From: Uloborus plumipes
Taxonomy: Eukaryota; Arthropoda; Arachnida; Araneae; Uloboridae
Assembly: GCA_038373865.1 (NCBI GenBank)
Contig: JAXGGA010001159.1
Location: 1-64,000 of the forward strand
Length of the DNA: 64,000 nt
Reading direction: 5' to 3'
A model generated the notes under the pieces. The model searched no databases and had not been told where the DNA came from. It was given only the letters and a program-made list of their open reading frames with translations. A program made the translations under genes and the position numbers. Of the stretch, positions 1 to 29,992 are shown in pieces. Numbering within the stretch: the first letter of the stretch is position 1; each line of letters starts with the position of its first letter.

Positions 1-1033
1 TTTTTAGTATGTATATTTTGGAAAAAACAGAGCTTCTTTGAGAGTCGTCAAATGTAGCTTGAAAACGCTCTGGATGTTGACCTTAGTTTGACCTCTTGTA
101 ACTTAGTTAAAACATAAGTTATCAAAATTTAGACATGAATTTCAAAATATACAACTCTTTACCTTTAAAATGATACCTTGTTTGTTTAGAAATATTAATT
201 TTGAAAATTTGACCATCTGGTTGACCTTATCGTGGAATTGCCCAGTTGTTACATTTATAACGTGGTTTTTTTCTATTGTTAACTTTTACAGAGTTACTTT
301 TTTTATAAGGATATTATTGTGAGAAAAATTTGGCAAAGTATCAAACTCGGTTTCGAAATCCTAATATAGCAATACAGAAAATGAAAATTTAAAATCAAAA
401 CAATGAATAAATACTTTATTAACCTATCAACTATTACAGATGAGAAACCTTTAAAAGCACTCCACGTCTTAAGTGCATTACTATTTTTTTTTTTTTTTTT
501 AATTTTTAGTCAGCCATTTTGAGGTAAGTTACATACATGACTGATAGAGAGTAAAAATGTGCAATTGGTAGTAATATCTTATATAAAGAGCTACTAACTG
601 CCAAAAAAATTATTGTCTTTAAATCAGAAAAAATGAAAAGCAGTAAAGCAAAATTTTGTGAAAGATTTAGTGAAGAAAAATTTGCAAAGTTAGTTAAGAA
701 TCTAAAGACTGTTTTAATAATTAACAGATGGAAGATTTGGTTTATAGCTTTTGTTTCACAATAAATTTCAACTCAAAATATCACATCATCTTGTGAAACT
801 ATAGATTTCAGTTTTCCTTCTAATGCTTAATGTATTATCAATTTGTAAAATTTTGTTATGGTCAAAACGTAAAACTTTACAGGGCCTTCATTTAATTTCA
901 AAAAACTTTTTTCAATAAGTTTTCAGCATAACAAACATTTCAAAGTGACTATTTTTAAATACTTCAATGCAAATTCTTGTAACCTACAAACTTCTAAGAG
1001 CATTATGAAAAACTAATCGTTTTACTCTATTAG
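1..1033. other. AT-rich non-coding stretch, no gene seen
   Basis: I see no exon, RNA gene or recognisable element here. It holds A/T homopolymer runs (for example T-rich near 484-501). It lies upstream of exon 3 of P450-A and is probably part of its long intron 2; that placement is inference. Confidence 0.5.
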
Positions 1034-2063
1034 CAGCGTAGCGTAGGATTTTGCCGCCCGGGCATGCACCATATTTGCCGCCCCTTCTCTTTTCTCCTGC
1101 TAAGAGAAATGACGACATTTTTAGTTTTTTACTGAATTAAAACAGGATTTTCTTTTTTTTAAATCCACACCATGTTTTACATTTTAATGTATTCATCCTA
1201 CAACAGGAAATGCTGATCGAAAAATGCTAATAAATCTTTTTCTAAAATTACTGAAATATGAGAGATAACATTTTCCCTAAATGAAAACATTTTAAACAGA
1301 ATAATATTAAACAGCATACACTGGTAGCATTTCTTAAATCTTTTATTGAAAAAGGAAAAAAGCTGTAATTATAATATACCTGATAGATTTATACTTAAAA
1401 AATTAAAAAAAAAAAAAGGAAAGAAAAAAAAAAAGAGAAAAACTGCTTTACCTAAAATTTCATTTTCCTACTTTTCATCATAACAAAATCTTTCACAACG
1501 CTATCAATATCGACTGAGTCAATTGTTTCATGCTCTATTACCGAAATTGCCAGATTGGATAATCTGAGGGTACTCATGGTTGATCTTAGGTAATTTTTAA
1601 TTAATTTCAATTTTGAAAAACTTATCTCACAGCTAGCATTGCTAATAGGTATTGAGAGAAAGATTCTGAGAAGTATGATTATATTAGGCAAGGTGACTTC
1701 TAGTCTGATTTCCACTATATATTTTAATAAATCGAGTGTGCTTGACTTCATCAATATCACCCGTGGCAGTAGCAAAAGTCCTTAGCCTCATACGTTCAAG
1801 CTTGAATTCGTTTTCATCAACATCGCTATTGAAGTGCTCTAAATCAAAACTGCCGTCTTCAACGTCTTAGCAGCTTGGCTGGAACGAGAAAAGCAAACTT
1901 GTTTGCCAAATTCTGTAAATGCTTATATCTATCCAGAATTTCTACCATTATTTTGTCTAAAGAAGAAAATAACTTTCTTCTCAGTTCGTTTTCATATGTC
2001 AGAGCAGCATCTTTGCTTCCATCCCCAAACATATGTTTCTTAGTTATTTTTCTGGGACGATCC
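1034..2063 (-). mobile_element. decayed hAT-family DNA transposon (3' part)
   Basis: The stretch holds transposase remnants on the minus strand. It ends near 1034 with CAGCGTAGCGTAGG, which resembles the CAGNGGCGTAGC-type ends of hAT elements. The other end is not visible, because a separate inverted-repeat insertion begins at 2064. No target duplication can be shown. Boundaries are therefore approximate. Confidence 0.6.
1452..2063 (-). pseudogene. hAT transposase remnant (ZMYM1-like C-terminal part)
   Basis: Two minus-strand pieces in different frames belong together. The upstream piece (about 2063-1859) has MFGDGSKDAALTYENELRR, then LANKFAFLVPAKLL, typical of the region before the dimerisation domain in ZMYM1-like hAT proteins. 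The downstream piece (1775-1452) carries the hAT dimerisation signature: SIPISNASCEISFSKLKLIK, then NYLRSTMSTLRLSNLAI, close to the family pattern with SFSKLK and the LS(N)LAI block. Between them the frame changes and stops intervene, so the gene is broken. N-terminal zinc finger and DDE core are absent. The family call is fairly secure; activity is excluded. Confidence 0.7.
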
Positions 2064-2295
2064 AACTAGTCCTTTCATGTAAAAAACTTATTAAAATCAC
2101 CTGATAATGTTAAAATAAAATCAGATGAACCCTTTCGTAACTAAAAAAAAGAATAAATAAATTTTTTTTCCAACATTTTTTTTTACCCAGGAATTTTGTA
2201 TTTTACAACTCAGAAAGTGTGCATTTAATTTTATTTTTACATTATTAGTATCGCTAGATGATTTTAATAATCTTTTTTACATGAAAGGACAAGTT
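2064..2295. mobile_element. 232-bp MITE with 23-bp terminal inverted repeats
   Basis: Positions 2064-2086 and 2273-2295 are inverted copies (AACTAGTCCTTTCATG versus AACTTGTCCTTTCATG, both followed by TAAAAAA) with one mismatch. The interior is AT-rich and non-coding. It abuts the hAT remnant and may have inserted into it. Superfamily unknown. Confidence 0.55.
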
Positions 2296-2619
2296 AAAAA
2301 GCAGAAAAACACATTTTTTGACGTTTGGTCCGAATATTGCTAAAAACTGGAAATTAGTTGATATTTTGGGCTCAAAATTTAAGTTAGAGTTTGAACTTTT
2401 TGAATCAATTACGAAAAAACGAAAAAAAAACGGTAAAAAGTAGGTTTTTTTTAGCTACAAATTCTAAAGCGTCCCCTATCGACAATTTTTGAAATTTAAG
2501 TTGATCAATTTTTTTTCGAAAAAGTACTCACATTAGGAATAATTTTAGCAAAAAAAGCAAAAGAATCGACCAATTTTTCCGTCTTTTATAACCATTTGAA
2601 ATTTTGGACACTTAACTTC

Positions 2620-2886
2620 AGGCCAGGCTGCCTAGAGGTTTCGGCCACTTTTACATAGGCAGCCTTAGTGCACCACGTACAGAAAAAAATTAGCTTCAAT
2701 TTGATATATGAGTCATGAGTGTACGCTATGAGTGTAGAAATACTACATTCGTATGACCTGTTTAGGCCAGGCTGCCTATAGGTTTCGGGCACTTTTACAT
2801 AGGCGGACATAGTGCATCACGTTCAGAAAAAATCAGCTTTAATTTGAAATATACGTCATGAATGTACGCTATGAGTGTAGATAAAC
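2620..2886 (+). repeat. two-copy tandem duplication, unit about 144 bp
   Basis: Copy 1 starts at 2620 and copy 2 at 2764, both with AGGCCAGGCTGCCTA. Both continue through ACTTTTACATAGGC and end with GTACGCTATGAGTGTAGA. The copies differ at scattered sites, so the duplication is not recent. No function is evident. Confidence 0.75.
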
Positions 2887-2935
2887 TGCGGTGAGATCTT
2901 AGACTATATATAAGCTCTCATATTAGGATTGTAAA

Positions 2936-3123
2936 TACTGTTGGCCCCGTTTAAACGAATACTGTCGGTTTCAAGAAATATGATTCTATTAAGTGGGGTA
3001 TTTGTTTAAGCGGGAATTTTTAACATTGCATCTATGGCATGGGAAATATTCCGTTGCAGGATATTTTATTCGGAAAGCGGGGTATTAGTTTATCCGTTAC
3101 TCGATTAAGCGGTAACGACAGTA
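2936..3123. mobile_element. short TA-flanked MITE
   Basis: The left end TACTGTTGGCCCCGTTTAAA and the reverse complement of the right end (TACTGTCGTTACCGCTTAAT) form an imperfect terminal repeat beginning with TA. The interior repeats GTTTAAGCGGG-like words. The pattern is that of Tc1/mariner-type miniature elements. Non-coding. Confidence 0.5.
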
Positions 3124-3595
3124 TGTGTTAAAATCAAATGTTTTGGGGGGTAGCCTCTGGGAGTTTTTCAGTTCTCGGTATCAGTAATGCCGACAACACC
3201 AGCTAATACAGTGCCAATGGTAAAGAAAACTTAGTTGAGAAAATAATTTTTATTTAAAATTAGATAAATAAATAAAATAAAAAGAAAAAAAAATCATAAA
3301 CACTTATTTTTTATTTTATAACAAATTTCCTTTATCAGTGCAAGCCTTTAGAAACACTCTGCATATTGCACATATTTTTCTTACTCTTTCCATTTATTTT
3401 CTCCTCCCCCACTTACATTTTTTCATCTGCTTTATCTTGACAGCACGTCTCTGATATGAGGTTTATCACTTTGGGTTACGCCGCTTGATATCCAAACAGT
3501 TTAAGGTCGTTTTCTCTCCTTTTCCAATTCAAAATAGATAAAAAATGTTGAAAATCAGATATCGGGCGAGGAAAAATTTCCTTCTCTTCACTAAC

Positions 3596-3659
3596 AAAAA
3601 AAAAAAAAAAAAAAAAATGAAAAAAAAAAAAAAAAGAAATTTGAAAAAAAAAAAAAAAA
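3596..3659. repeat. poly(A) low-complexity tract
   Basis: About 64 bases of almost pure A interrupted by single T and G bases. It may be the tail of an old retroelement, but no body could be attached to it. Confidence 0.8.
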
Positions 3660-3982
3660 TAAGGTGATGTTTAAAATTTAGAATTATTTATTTTTAATTT
3701 TTGTCAGTACGAATTAAATAAAAATTCATTGTATCTTCCATCTTTTCTTTATTCTATATAGTTTATTGTTTTTGAATTAAATAGCACCATGAGATTTCTA
3801 TCAATAGTAGAATAATACACACTAGGGTATGGAGCAAAAAATATAAAGTTCAAAGGATCAGTGCAGCCGGTTTTGGAGAAGTTGGATACTTCTATCATTA
3901 CGAAAATTCGAAACTTTTAACATGATTAGGTAATATCTTCTGTTGCCTACAACTCAATGAAAATTCAAAATTTGTGGGGGGA

Positions 3983-4121
3983 TGTTGTATCTTTATTGAA
4001 GCAACTGAGCACGAACAGTTACACAGCTGATTACAAGTCTGGTCAAACACCGTGGTGGTTGCCAGATGCAAAGTACAAACAGTAAGTTACAATAAAAGCA
4101 GTATGCAAATTACATCCAACA
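3983..4121 (-). mobile_element. 3' LTR of a Ty3/gypsy-like retrotransposon
   Basis: Read on the minus strand, the stretch starts TGTTGGATG just after the purine-rich tract AGAAGGGAAGG (a polypurine tract) and ends GATACAACA, giving the TGTTG...CAACA inverted termini of LTRs. It contains CAATAAAG, a poly(A) signal, near its 3' end. At 139 bp it is short for the family but plausible. It lies about 70 bp downstream of the integrase ORF. No matching 5' LTR was seen. Confidence 0.65.
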
Positions 4122-4190
4122 CCTTCCCTTCTAAAATATTAAAACATAATAACTATATACAATAAATAACTCAAGCATTTACATATCAAA

Positions 4191-5165
4191 CTATTCTGCA
4201 GATGCAACATACCTTTCTGGTGGTCTGACAGTCCTTCCGTATCTTGTTACATAATGTGTAGAGTTCATTCTAGAGCAACTGTTATTCGAAGTTTCAAAAC
4301 CAGCATTGACATTTGACTCACCCACTACATTTTCAGCATTCATAGACCCCTCCACATCACACTCAACTCTAAACCTTGGTTCATTGTAGGAAGGTCTTAA
4401 ATGATACCTATTTCGCCTCACAACGCGATTATTTTCTTGCTTTACCCAGTAACTACGTGGATGTAAATCTTTTCTGACTATTTTACCTCTTTCCCATTCC
4501 TTACCATTACGAATTAACACATTTTGACCTATCTGAAGATCTTCAAGCTTATTAGAAGTTTTATCATAGTACGATTTACTTATTTGTTGCTTTCTTACAA
4601 TTTTATCCCGAACGTTCAATTGAATTTCAGGTTTTAATAACTCACTACTTATTGGCAATTTAGTTCGATTCCTTTTACTCATTAATGCTTGGGCTGGGGA
4701 AAAATCTAAACCTTTAATAGGTGTATTTCTATATTTCATGAGCGCGATGCATAAATCCCGATTAGACTCGTAACACTTTTTAAGTATATTTTTAGCAATT
4801 TTAACGCCACTTTCCGCTTGGCCATTAGATTTTGGATATCGTGGACTACTATTGATTATTTCAAAATCCCACTCCTGCTCAAATTTTTTAAACTCTCTAG
4901 AACCAAAAGGCATATTATCTGCAACTACGAACCGAGGAATGCCATGAGTGCTAAATATAACTTTCAAGCTATTGATTACCTCAGTTGCTTGTTTATTAGC
5001 AATTGGGATGATTTCCAACCATTTTGTTAGATTATCCATAAGCACCAAGTAGTCTTTTTTGCCAAATTCACAAAGATCACACCCTACTTTTTCAAAAACA
5101 TCCAACAGGGGAAAAGGTGACTTTTTGCTTATTATTCTCGAAAAACGCGAAACCCATTGGCACAA
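4191..5165 (-). CDS. Ty3/gypsy-like pol fragment: integrase core and C-terminal domain
   Basis: An uninterrupted 324-residue frame, the 3' end of a retrotransposon pol gene. Residues 29-35 (CDLCEFG) hold the first catalytic Asp (D30), VADN holds D83, and GQAES holds E118: a DD35E integrase triad. The C-terminal part has WERGKIV, PRSYWV and RRNRYHLRP, the usual end of gypsy/Mag-type integrases. The zinc-binding HHCC region, RNase H, reverse transcriptase, protease and gag are missing. Just upstream on this strand (5166-5600) I see no pol sequence, so the copy is truncated at its 5' side near 5165. VADN is followed by M instead of the usual G. The Met start is only the first ATG in the frame, not a native start. 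Known role: strand transfer of retroelement cDNA. Confidence 0.85.
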   Translation of the reverse strand: MCQWVSRFSRIISKKSPFPLLDVFEKVGCDLCEFGKKDYLVLMDNLTKWLEIIPIANKQATEVINSLKVIFSTHGIPRFVVADNMPFGSREFKKFEQEWDFEIINSSPRYPKSNGQAESGVKIAKNILKKCYESNRDLCIALMKYRNTPIKGLDFSPAQALMSKRNRTKLPISSELLKPEIQLNVRDKIVRKQQISKSYYDKTSNKLEDLQIGQNVLIRNGKEWERGKIVRKDLHPRSYWVKQENNRVVRRNRYHLRPSYNEPRFRVECDVEGSMNAENVVGESNVNAGFETSNNSCSRMNSTHYVTRYGRTVRPPERYVASAE

Positions 5166-6070
5166 AATAACTGGGAATCTTGAGGGTTATACAATAGCAT
5201 CTTTCAGAGAAATGTGCAGTATTAAACTTTTCTGTAGGAATACCTTTCGCCCCCGACAATCGGCTGAAAATTTAACAATTTTTAAGACAAAGAACACTGT
5301 TGTAGATTATTTCTGTTTCCTTTTAAGAGATAGTCTAAATCTCATACTACTGACTCAAAATTATTGCATGACCCTTAAGAAATATTAATGCCACCCTAAA
5401 ATTGATTTTATTACTTTCATTTCTCAACCATTTTCGTGTTGCAATCCCCTTAAGTCCCGAAATTTTGTATTATTATGTAAAAATGGCTAGTTGGTTGGGA
5501 AGGGTTAGGACGCAAAGGCACTTGGACAGCCACCTCCACATGGTGAGTTCTGAACCCCATTCATTTATAGGCGAGCGAAGAGCCATGCGAATTTAAAATT
5601 GCTCATATTTAGTTTATACATATTTTCGCTGCATTAAAATAATCTAACTTTTCATTAATGAAAATGTTTTCTGCTCAGTTAAGCAGCTTTATAAGGACGA
5701 CAATTTTTTGTTTCACATCGGTACTACGCATTCTGTGGATATTATTTGCTATATAATTCACACTGAGGTTTAATGAAGTCAAAGAGAACATGGATCAAGA
5801 AGTGATATTAAAGAAAACAGTTAAATTTTCATCAATCGTCGGAAGAAAAAAAAATAGTGATGTGGTCTTTTGAGTTTTATGTCTCTCAAGAAAAATAATC
5901 CAAAATATTTTTTTTCCCAAAATCTTGAAGTTCCCTTTAATTTTCGGAAGAAAAAGATATTATCTGACAGTGATAAAATTTTAGAGTTTTCTTCGGGCGC
6001 TTTTCCCCTTTACGACACAATAACGACAAAAATCGGCTTGTAATACTACACTAATAAAGCTTGTTATTCT
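5166..6070. other. non-coding stretch, no gene seen
   Basis: No exon, RNA gene or clear terminal repeat was found. It lies where the upstream part of the gypsy pol gene should be, but the minus strand shows no reverse transcriptase or RNase H sequence. Confidence 0.45.
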
Positions 6071-6072
6071 AA

Positions 6073-6300
6073 CCAGGAAAGTACTCAACTTAAGTAATAA
6101 TGAATAAAGTTAAAAATGGAAACATTCGAAAGAGCATACTGAGACATGTCTTTGACCCAAAGATCAAGTGCCCTCGTCCCCTCGTTTTCGAGATAAGGGG
6201 TCTTAAAGTCGGTCGAAAAGTAGCCAAATTTGAAGACTTGGCAAGAAATTGAAGCTACCTCCCGATTCTCCCTTCCGCTGCTTGCTTGACATCGCATCAT
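6073..6300 (+). repeat. interspersed repeat, copy 1 (inverted relative to 8110-8379)
   Basis: It begins with CCAGGAAAGTACTC and runs through CGAAAGAGCAT, GCCCTCG and TAAAGTCGG words that recur in the same order, reverse-complemented, at 8110-8379. The two copies are diverged and sit about 2 kb apart in opposite orientation. The family is not recognised. Confidence 0.5.
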
Positions 6301-7194
6301 TTCCAGGTTTGGTAATTCTCAAAGAAAGTAAAAGATGTTTTACGTTAACCCCTTACTTGTATGAGCTAAAATAAAAAATGCTGATCGAGACTATGATGTG
6401 GAAAGCAGAGAGCTTTATCCGGAGGAGCGGAAGCTTTACATAGATGTTAAATTTTTATCTTTTTACGATTGATAACAATACATTTTAGAATTTTAGTTAT
6501 TTTAAGTTTTTTTACTGAATTAAGTTGTATATGTTAATTATTATAAGTTAAATATATATTGCACATGTTTCTAAATGAATAATTCGGGGTATGAAAAGCA
6601 GCTAATATGAGCTCATGTACAAAAAATGAAAGAATAATCTTTGGGGTAGAAATTAAATGTCATGGATTATGATATCAGTTCTTATTTAAAAAAAAAATCG
6701 ACACAAGAAGTTTCACTATCTGCCAACTCTTAGCGAAAACATTTTTTTTTTAAATTGAAATCGAGAAAAAATAAAAAAAAATAAAAAGAAAACGAATTAG
6801 TAAATATCAATAGCTGCAAAATTATATCCACGTCGGAAATTACATCAATGGTAGAGGGAAATAATTATTTCCATTCTTAAAATATACTAATACAGTCGGC
6901 ATTCATTGTAAAAACCCCTGCCGTTCAAACAAATTGGTCACTATAGCGAAAAGTCTCTGTAACGTAAATGTAAAACATATTGCATGTTAATTTCGTACTG
7001 TTTAAAAACACTTGAATAACTTTTACTAGTTCTGCTATATGTTCAACGGGTAGGAAAAGACTAACAAAATTGTAAATCAATACAAGTTTTAGCTTACTTT
7101 TCTGTAAAAGTAGAAAATAGGTGAAAAAAAAATCATGAAAGGCCTGATGCACTGAAAAAAAAAAAAACGCTCAAAACAATTGAGTCGAAAAAGC

Positions 7195-7560
7195 ACAACT
7201 TAATAAAAATAATTAAATACACAGAGAAATTTAAAATAGGAAAGTTGGGGTTTGAGCTGCGGAAACTGTGTACCTGTCAGTCTGTCTATTGGTCAGTTTT
7301 TCTGCCTCCCCCCCTCGCAATAACTTTTGAGTGCATAGTCCGATTCGATTTTTTTTTAATCGAAAGATCCCAGTGAAGACAATACACTACCATATTCGAC
7401 TTTTTGATTTGAATAATATTTCATTCAATTCCGAATTTCCGATTTTTTCCCCTGTCCTCACTTATAACTTTTGAAGGAACAAGTTCGATTCGAGCGAACA
7501 TTTTTTTTTTCGAAATATCTCCGAGAAAACACCTCATTCCTGAAGTTAAAAATGCAAGAC
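7195..7560 (+). repeat. interspersed repeat also present at 32390-32720
   Basis: Shared landmarks in order are GAAAGTTGGGG..GAG, CTGTCAGTCTGTC, a C-rich run, TAATAACTTTTGA..GAACA, a T-rich run, and GAAAGATC. The same order occurs within intron 1 of P450-B. The stretch has no coding capacity. It resembles a long degenerate interspersed element of unknown class. Confidence 0.55.
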
Positions 7561-8109
7561 AACGTGTCCAAAAGTACAAATAAAATGTTTAAAATGAGTT
7601 AGGAACACCTCATTCCTGTTTGATTTTTTTATTTGAACACATTTTCATTAAATTTTGAGCATTTTTTTTTTTTTTTTTGAAAGACCATTCTTACATACCC
7701 AGTGATGCAATTGACAAAAATGTTTAAGAGAACTCACTTTGAGTTATAGGGAACCCACCAAAAGAAAAGTGGTTTGAAAAAACTTATATTTGCAATTTTT
7801 ACAATTAAAAACCCAAAATATACCCCCCCCCCCACCCATACTACAGAATTGTACGAACACTTTAAAAAATTAATTAAAATAAAAACAGGAGGTTCAGTTG
7901 TCACCTCCTGTTGACAAGGGCCCCTAACAAGGGGACTCCTTTTAAACAAGGGACCTGCTTCAATCGCAAATAGTACGATAAAATTTAATTTTGATGTGTT
8001 GTTTAAAATTGTTTTTCCTCTTTAAAAAGCTCTCTGCTTTTCATGTCATAGGCTTGATAGTAACTTTTTGCTTTAACTCGCACAGGTAAAGTAAATTATT
8101 GTAAAGCCG

Positions 8110-8379
8110 TCTTTCAAAAGCTTTGCAGATGACCAAAAATGGGAATCAAGTTTCCCGTTGAACGCAAATAGTGTAATCGCACCGCAGCTTCCAGTTTCAT
8201 TATAACTCGATAAAATTGGCGATTTTTCAAAAAAAAATTAGCTGACTTTAGGACCTTATATTTCGATAACGGGGGCGCGAGGGCAAAAACGCGTGTGTCC
8301 AGAAACATGTTTTACAATGCTCTTTCGATTGGTATTAATTAAAAAAAAATCATTATTCCATGATCGCGTACTTTCCTGG
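8110..8379 (-). repeat. interspersed repeat, copy 2 (inverted relative to 6073-6300)
   Basis: The reverse complement starts CCAGGAAAGTACGCG and then shares CGAAAGAGCAT, GCCCTCGCGCCCC and AAAGTCAGC with the copy at 6073-6300. Its limit at 8110 is approximate. Confidence 0.5.
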
Positions 8380-8506
8380 TAAGTACATTAAGCGTGTTGT
8401 CTATTGCACCGTCTATTACACATTCAACCGATATCGTTTCGTATGGCATCGCTCCTTCATAAAAAAAAAGTCCTTTGAACTTCGTGTTTTTCATTGAACC
8501 CTAATA

Positions 8507-8673
8507 CAGTGGAAGCCGGTGAAAGTCGGTTAATTGAATCAGTGGCTAATTGTATCAGCCGCTTTAATAAATCAAGTTGTCAAAAACAAGCTTTATTAAA
8601 GCAGTTGAATCTGCCGCTTTATTGCATCAAAACTCCTTAGAACAAACGGGATTTATATAAGCGACTGCCACTG
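8507..8673. mobile_element. 167-bp TA-flanked MITE
   Basis: The ends are CAGTGGAAGCC and (reverse complement of the right end) CAGTGGCAGTCGC, each next to TA (8505-8506 and 8674-8675). Internal words such as CGCTTTAATAAATCAA recur on both strands. This matches a Tc1/mariner-type miniature element with a TA target. Confidence 0.65.
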
Positions 8674-9286
8674 TACGCGTTTTTCGTTCTTACTACGCGA
8701 ACAAGGGATTTTGCTGGATTTCAGGAAAAGGGGTTCCATGAAATAGCTTCGCACAACAGCGAGACCAAAACGTGGATATGAGTTAAATGAGACATGGATA
8801 ATCGTTGCTAACTATTTACGGAACTGCAAGAGTACCTTTCGGAAAGCTTGGCCAAGGACTCTCTGAACCAAAATTTTTAGAAGGGGGAAAATTCTCGATG
8901 TGCTAAATAAAATTCCAATTTTCCGAATGGTGAAACTCAAACATGAGTACATTTATTGAAGATGGACATAAGTCACTATTAAAAACAGGTTTAAAATTTA
9001 GAAAAAAAAAGAAAGATAATTTTCTCTCAATATTGCAATATTGAAATTCCGAATTGGCCGAGGAAGGACTTTTTTTTTTGGAGTTCCCAGTGACCTCCCT
9101 TTCGGGTGCTCCTGACTTAGACTGCGAGGTTGTGTTAACCATTTACTTCGTGGCTAAGAAAGATAATTTATTATTTAAAACTTTTCTGTTGTGTAACAAC
9201 GTTTTCAAACACAATAAATTCATGAAATTTTGTAATTAAAAGTGTCTTAATCAGTCGCAATACTTTATTTTTTGAAAATTTTTCAG

Positions 9287-27728
<18,442 letters not shown>

Positions 27729-27908
27729 AATGCACTTTTTGAAAGGAAAGTGCAGGAAGTGGAAGAGACATTTTACACCAAAATTGTTTTATACTTTTCT
27801 CCAAGAATTTATAAAAGTTTTCGTTTAATTTTTTTCATGAAACAGCTTTTATTGCATGAAAAGTTTTTTTGCTAATATTTTATTGACAATGTTAACTATT
27901 TATTTTGA

Positions 27909-27914
27909 AATAAA
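27909..27914 (+). promoter_or_regulatory. probable poly(A) signal of P450-A
   Basis: AATAAA lies 181 bases after the stop codon and is the first canonical hexamer downstream on this strand. The exact cleavage site cannot be read. Confidence 0.65.
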
Positions 27915-28029
27915 GTTTCGACTAAAAGGCTCCTTGTGGCGTTTTACTAACATTCTCATGCACATATTTTCAAACATTTCTACCAAAAACTTAATAGACA
28001 TTTTTGTGTTATTAACCTCTTACCTTCAA

Positions 28030-28766
28030 TGGCGTACCAAGGGTTAGCAGTCAAGTAGCTCTTGCTAGGGGCGCATCAGCAAAAGAAAGGCGGCAATTTT
28101 TCGGAATTATTCCATTTTTTTAAACACTTTTAAGTAAAATACTTTAGCGATTTTTTTCGTAAGTAGTAAGAATTGAGCTAAAAGGGAAAAAAGAAACACT
28201 AATAAAGAAAAAGGGAGTGAGGGAAGCTAGAGAGGAAAAAAAATTGCACGCATAGAGCATTCTCTGTGTAAGATTAATACATCTGCTCAGCAGTGGCATA
28301 ATTACCCTAAAGAAATAATAATTTAATTGAATTATGTGTTACAGTTATAACGAATAACCCCCCCCCCCTCTTCGAAGAAAAAAATCATTAAAATACACGT
28401 TCCAGTTGAATTATCGAACTAAAATCCATATTCATTACAAAAACAAATCACAACTTTTATGGAAAAACGAATTTTTACTGAGCCTCTAGCGGTCGCAAAA
28501 AAAACTACTTATACGAAAATATATTTTTGTATCTAATACTTTTGTTGGAGTGATTTCATAAACTATTCCATTCCTTATGATTTTATTCAGTAGCGTTATG
28601 TAAGTCAAGTGCAACATTTCTTTTTTCTTTCAACAAAGAGATGGTCATTTTTATCGCAGTTAAAATGGTTCTTAAAAAATCCGGTCATTCCAATGAAGTC
28701 ACTCCATCACAGAACATAATCTTGAATTTATCTACCCAATGCATGAATAGGTATACAAGTTAACTG
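28030..28766. other. intergenic stretch, no gene seen
   Basis: It starts with GGCGTACCAAGGGTTAGCAG and GGGGCGCATCAGC, which look like a worn hAT-type end (compare the GCGTAGGATTTTGCCGCC end at 1040). The rest is AT-rich with a C-rich run near 28362. No exon was found. Confidence 0.4.
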
Positions 28767-29029
28767 CACTGCAAAAAATAAGCCGTTGTTTGGCAGCAGA
28801 GGTTCCAGTTTAAAACTGTACAAGCACAGTAATAAACTAAAACTAGCTATTTTACAGTTTATTACCCTAAAACTAGCTATTTTACAGTTTATTGCCGTAA
28901 AACTAGCAATTTTAGTTTATTACTGTAATGAAAAATAAGCAATTTTACAGTTTATACTATAAAATTGCTGTAAAATTAACTGTATTGTACTTTAAAAACA
29001 ATATCTATTTTTTACAGTGTGTTTCTTAT
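28767..29029. mobile_element. CACTG-ended MITE with internal tandem repeats
   Basis: Left end CACTGCAAAAAATA; the reverse complement of the right end is CACTGTAAAAAATA. Inside, the unit AAAACTAGCTATTTTACAGT (followed by TTATT) is repeated about three times between 28839 and 28922, then inverted copies follow. Non-coding. Confidence 0.65.
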
Positions 29030-29735
29030 TGCTACTTCTCTATTTTAATAGTATTCACTAGTTAAAAGTTTGAATTAATGCATTATGACAAGAAATTTCG
29101 TGCGGGAGATTAAAACATTTATTTTGGTTGTTGCCGTAACTTGCTTAGAGAGATGATGCAAACTAAAGCAAAATAGAAACCGAGTGAACCAAATTTAGCT
29201 GCATTATAAAGAATAATGTCATGAATTTCACAGTAAAATTATCACAAATTAGTTTGAAGCATACATTGGAACGACGCCATTTTCTTTCCCTTTTCTTCTC
29301 TTCTTTTCTTCTTTTCGTTTGTTTGTTTGGTCCTTTGCCAGCAAAAAAGTTTATTTCACAAAGGCAACTTCATACAACTATGTAAGAAACGTTCAGAAAA
29401 GTGAAACGTTTCTCTTTAATTGCGGCCTAGCTCTAATACTGACGTAGCAACAACAATGCAGCAATTAAGGAAAGCGTGTTAGAAGGGGACGCACGTATTA
29501 CAGCTGTTAGCCGCAAATTTCAACACAACTGCTTTAAATTTTTCTTGAAAACTAATATGGTGTACAATATCGTATTTGTAATAATTTCCTGTTTCGCATT
29601 GTGTGCACGTAACACGTAAGCATTACGCTTGCGACTATATGTACCCGCATGATTCTCGCTTGTTATTATTCTCTCTAATAAGACTCTTCGAAATTCTACC
29701 ATACATCTTTTGATTACCCTGTATAGACATGCCGA

Positions 29736-29980
29736 GCAACGGCGGATCTAGAAATGCTTCAAGGGAGGGACGATTGGTTTCATTACGCATCCTTTACTTG
29801 GTTCACAAATGTTGACCTCATATGTTTTGGACTTCAATTTCGAAAAGTATCTTGAGTAATAAAGCTCCCTTCTGATAATATCAAAAATAGTCTAAAAATG
29901 CCTTTTTTTGAACTTTAATATTAAAATGTTACCAGTGGTTAGTCCCTGAAAGGAGGGGGGTCGTTCGAATCGTCCCTCAA
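29736..29980 (-). mobile_element. hAT-type MITE, family also at 39541 and 50143 (diverged copy)
   Basis: The left side CGGCGGATCTAGAAATG is the reverse complement of the right ends of the other copies (CTGGATCCGC). The interior shares CATATGTTTTGGACTTCAAT and AGTCTAAAAATGCC with the copy at 39541-39811, reversed. Limits are approximate. Confidence 0.55.
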
Positions 29981-29992
29981 TTGTATTGCACA

